This document shows, in pieces, positions 5,180 to 7,136 of a stretch of 7,136 bases of DNA. Under the pieces are notes generated by a model that saw nothing but the letters and a program-made list of their open reading frames with translations, did no database searches and was not told the DNA's origin. How positions within the stretch are numbered: position 1 is the stretch's first letter; each line of letters begins with the position of its first letter. The translations under genes were made by a program, and so were the position numbers. This DNA comes from an uncultured Marvinbryantia sp. (GTDB taxonomy: Bacteria > Bacillota > Clostridia > Lachnospirales > Lachnospiraceae): the NCBI GenBank assembly GCA_947624335.1, contig CANQJX010000092.1:1-7136 (forward strand), written 5' to 3'.

Positions 5180-5237
5180 AAGCCGCCCTCCTTTTTTATA
5201 TAAAAGAGAATACCCTGTTTATGGAAAAATATGCAGA

Positions 5238-5960
5238 TCAGTCTTCCGATACGGCATACTCCAAAATGCCCTCGCAGAGAGCGCGCGCCACCTTTTCCTG
5301 ATATTCCGGCGCAGCCAGCCGCGCTGCTTCGTCCGGATTACTTAAAAACCCGCACTCCGCAATCACCGTCGGGCTGGACGTCTTGCGCAGCAGATAATAA
5401 CTGTCGTTTGCTTTCGCCTTTCTGGGTCTTTCCACTTCCAACGACGTATTCAAAGATTCCTGCAAAATTTCCGCCAGTTTGCCGCCCTGTTTGGAATTTT
5501 TATAAAAAAATACCTGCGGCCCTTTGACAGAGGGATCCGAATAGCTGTTCTGATGGATGCTGACTGCCGCAAGCGGCATGGTTTCTTCAATCAGCGCGCA
5601 GCGCCGCTTCATGTCCTGCTGTTTTTTATTGCTTTCGTTTTCATCGTAAAGTCCCGCGTCCCCTTCGCGCGTCAGCACCACTTCAAAGCCTTCTTCCTCC
5701 AGCATATCCTTTAGCATCAGGGCGATGGAAAGATTGACCTCTTTTTCCAGCGCGCCGTTTGTCCCCACTTTTCCCGCGTCCTTTCCGCCGTGTCCGGCGT
5801 CGATCACCACCGTCCCCAGTTGATCTCTTACCACAGTTCCCGCTTCCCTGCGCAGGCGCGCCGACGCGGTAATCCCCGCTCCCAGCCTGCCTATGTAAAA
5901 GGAAACCGCCAGAATCAGCAGCGTCATCAGAATTTCCAGTCTTTTTTTATGAGCCCGCAC
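5238..5960 (-). CDS. cwlD: CwlD-like N-acetylmuramoyl-L-alanine amidase (Amidase_3)
   Basis: Zn amidase that cuts the bond between muramic acid and the stem peptide. In spores, CwlD works with PdaA to make the muramic-delta-lactam recognised by germination hydrolases. Counted from the upstream ATG at 5978, the features are: a membrane anchor (about 13-34), VVIDAGHGGKDAGK with Zn ligand H63, ALEKEVNLSIA with E78, VSIHQNSY with H142, and VIAECGFLSN with catalytic E208; all are present. LYDENESNKKQQDMKRR and KANDSYYLLR are typical of clostridial CwlD. With a short anchor and no cell-wall repeats, it fits CwlD rather than CwlC or LytC. I place the start at the GTG 5960 (240 residues): it lies 6 bases after GGAGG, while the ATG at 5978 has no ribosome site and lies inside a hairpin. 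A sigma-E-like promoter overlaps that hairpin. The neighbours are the GH18 gene upstream and rubrerythrin downstream. Confidence 0.82.
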   Translation of the reverse strand: MRAHKKRLEILMTLLILAVSFYIGRLGAGITASARLRREAGTVVRDQLGTVVIDAGHGGKDAGKVGTNGALEKEVNLSIALMLKDMLEEEGFEVVLTREGDAGLYDENESNKKQQDMKRRCALIEETMPLAAVSIHQNSYSDPSVKGPQVFFYKNSKQGGKLAEILQESLNTSLEVERPRKAKANDSYYLLRKTSSPTVIAECGFLSNPDEAARLAAPEYQEKVARALCEGILEYAVSED

Positions 5961-5965
5961 AAAAT

Positions 5966-6007
5966 GCCTCCGCCACATATCTTTGTAAAAGTATATGCAG
6001 CGGAGGC
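5966..6007 (-). promoter_or_regulatory. long hairpin enclosing the cwlD ribosome binding site
   Basis: GCCTCCGC (5966-5973) and GCGGAGGC (6000-6007) are perfect 8-base inverted repeats. Inside, CATAT (5976-5980) pairs with ATATG (5993-5997) and CTTT (5981-5984) with AAAG (5988-5991), separated by a CA/CA internal loop and a one-base bulge. The right arm of the minus-strand RNA holds the GGAGG before the GTG at 5960; ATTTT follows the hairpin, as at spoIID. Confidence 0.65.
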
Positions 6008-6018
6008 TCCGATTTTTC
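5990..6018 (-). promoter_or_regulatory. sigma-E-like promoter of cwlD, embedded in the hairpin
   Basis: CATATACT (5997-5990) matches the sigma-E -10 form CATACAMT at seven of eight bases. Fourteen bases upstream, GAAAAAT (6018-6012) matches the -35 form GHATATT at five of seven. The start would be near 5983, beyond the left arm, so the ribosome site would be free. Bacillus cwlD is read by sigma-E and sigma-G. Confidence 0.5.
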
Positions 6019-6045
6019 TTTTTCTCCGTTTTTCCAGTCCCTGCG

Positions 6046-7136
6046 TTAATTCAAATATTTCAAAATTACATCCCAGACCGTCTCGTTTTCAAAGCCCAGC
6101 CGCCAGATCGCGACGCCGCCCAGATCGTAGTCGTCCACCAGCGCCATTTTTTCTTCGATGGATTTGTCGTCCTCCATCCAGATCTGGTAAAGCGAACCGT
6201 CGTCGCCTTCAAACTCCGCGTAGTTCTGCCGGGTCTTTTCATCCCATTTTGCCTCTACGTCATTGTTTTCCAGGCGCTGCGCCGCTTCCTCCATACCCAT
6301 CGCCTCGCTGGTAACGGTCGTCGTCCCGTCCGGGGCCGTAACCGTATTCCAGAGTCTGGTAAAGAACGGAATCCCGCTTAATATCTTCTGCGCGGGCACA
6401 TCCTCCCTGGTGTCTAAAATCGCCTGATTTTCAAACGGAAGGCTTGCAACCGAACCGGCTTCCTCGGAACCATAATAATGCTCGTCGTAGCCCATAACAA
6501 TCACATAGTCGCAGACGGTTCCCAGTTCCTTATAATTATAATGCTCGTTAAACGACATCCGCACCGGCACATCCACGGAAAGCACCAGCCCGTTTGCCCT
6601 GCATTTTACGGACAGCTCGCGTATAAACTGAATGTAGCCGTCCCTGGCCTCCTCCGGGATCATTTCAAAGTCTACGTTGATCCCGTCAAATCCATATTCA
6701 ATTGCCGCCGCGATCAGTTGATTTTCGATCTTGCGGCGCGATTCCGTGGCGTTCAAAACCGCCGCGGTATCAATATTCTCGCCAAAATTATCGATCAGCG
6801 GCCATACTTCCATATCGTTGCGGTGCGCCGTGTCCACATAATCGGCCAGCGCGAGCGAAGCGATATTGCCGTCGTTGTCCGCAATGGTAAACCATGTGGG
6901 AGATATGGTATTTACGCCCTTGATCGCCGCAATATCATAAATAATATTGTAATTGGAATCCATGTCGGATATTGCGTGCCATACCATGTTGATCTTGTAG
7001 TCTTTCTGAATGTTCGTGTAAACCGGCTCCTCAAACGTATGCTCCGGCGTTTCGCTGCGCTGCTCGATCAGGCGGTCGTTTTTGACGTAACCGAAATACC
7101 CGTCCTGCGTAGCGACGCCCGTCCAGTCCTCCATCG
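6046..7136 (-). CDS. GH18 family glycosidase, cortex-lytic/coat type, 5' end cut off
   Basis: The visible 362 residues begin inside an SH3-like wall-binding repeat (WTGVATQDGYFGYVKNDRL) and continue as a full glycoside hydrolase 18 barrel. The catalytic strand reads FDGINVDFE, with D150, D155 and the acid Glu E157 in place, followed by VMGYDEHYYGSEEAGSVASL and a closing strand GGVAIWRLGFENETVWDVI. The DGxNVDFE variant is common in the SleL/YaaH/YdhD group of spore cortex N-acetylglucosaminidases and coat proteins, which cut cortex fragments during germination. Those usually carry LysM domains; here the visible binding module is SH3-like, and any signal or anchor lies beyond the right edge. 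It lies 85 bases upstream of the amidase start and no strong terminator separates them, so readthrough is likely. Spore role is inferred from relatives and neighbours; a vegetative wall hydrolase is possible. Confidence 0.82.
   Translation of the reverse strand, partial: MEDWTGVATQDGYFGYVKNDRLIEQRSETPEHTFEEPVYTNIQKDYKINMVWHAISDMDSNYNIIYDIAAIKGVNTISPTWFTIADNDGNIASLALADYVDTAHRNDMEVWPLIDNFGENIDTAAVLNATESRRKIENQLIAAAIEYGFDGINVDFEMIPEEARDGYIQFIRELSVKCRANGLVLSVDVPVRMSFNEHYNYKELGTVCDYVIVMGYDEHYYGSEEAGSVASLPFENQAILDTREDVPAQKILSGIPFFTRLWNTVTAPDGTTTVTSEAMGMEEAAQRLENNDVEAKWDEKTRQNYAEFEGDDGSLYQIWMEDDKSIEEKMALVDDYDLGGVAIWRLGFENETVWDVILKYLN

Noticed and set aside
1..7136. CRISPR array, tRNA or rRNA genes, transposase
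   Set aside because: I found no regularly spaced repeats, cloverleaf, rRNA-like stretch or transposase motif on either strand.

Overview
The window comes from a spore-forming, Gram-positive anaerobe of the Clostridia, most likely a Lachnospiraceae-type genome. The grounds are a cluster of sporulation and spore-wall genes (SpoIID, a SpoIIQ-like protein, a CwlD-type amidase, a GH18 cortex-lytic-type hydrolase), an anaerobe-type rubrerythrin, strong AGGAGG ribosome binding sites, sigma-A type promoters and a Firmicutes-type small hydrophobic toxin. No close strain can be named from sequence alone. Nearly everything is read from the minus strand, so the biological order runs from high to low coordinates.

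In reading order: a GH18 glycosidase cut off at the right edge (7136-6046); a CwlD-like N-acetylmuramoyl-L-alanine amidase (5960-5238); rubrerythrin (5179-4640); SpoIID (4565-3717); an AT-rich 736-base gap (2981-3716) that holds a small type I toxin-antitoxin locus (toxin 3524-3435 on the minus strand, convergent antisense RNA about 3352-3443 on the plus strand) and the remains of a ribbon-helix-helix gene; a SpoIIQ-like degenerate M23 protein (2980-2228) closed by an intrinsic terminator (2173-2200); then a separate transcription unit with its own sigma-A promoter (2120-2148), a single-polypeptide LarE-TcdA fusion (2063-513) and a TtcA-family PP-loop tRNA thiolase (491 to the left edge).

The right half is about spore morphogenesis. 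SpoIID and SpoIIQ belong to the engulfment machinery, CwlD makes muramic-delta-lactam in the cortex, and GH18 proteins of this type digest cortex or act in the spore coat. The left half is tRNA anticodon-loop and sulfur chemistry: TtcA (2-thiocytidine 32), TcdA (cyclic t6A37) and LarE (sacrificial sulfur transferase).

The most interesting structure is regulatory. Both the spoIID and the cwlD start regions carry an inverted repeat whose right arm contains the Shine-Dalgarno sequence and whose left arm overlaps the -10 element of a sigma-E-like promoter (CATATAGT and CATATACT, each 14 bases from a -35-like element). A transcript reading in from upstream would hide the ribosome site. A transcript started at the embedded promoter would lack the left arm and leave it open. 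The toxin leader contains a second kind of device: four alternating CCCTC/GGAGGG segments, the last being the Shine-Dalgarno itself. Two protein-level oddities stand out: SpoIID has Gln where the family's catalytic Glu is expected, and the SpoIIQ-like protein contains no histidine at all.
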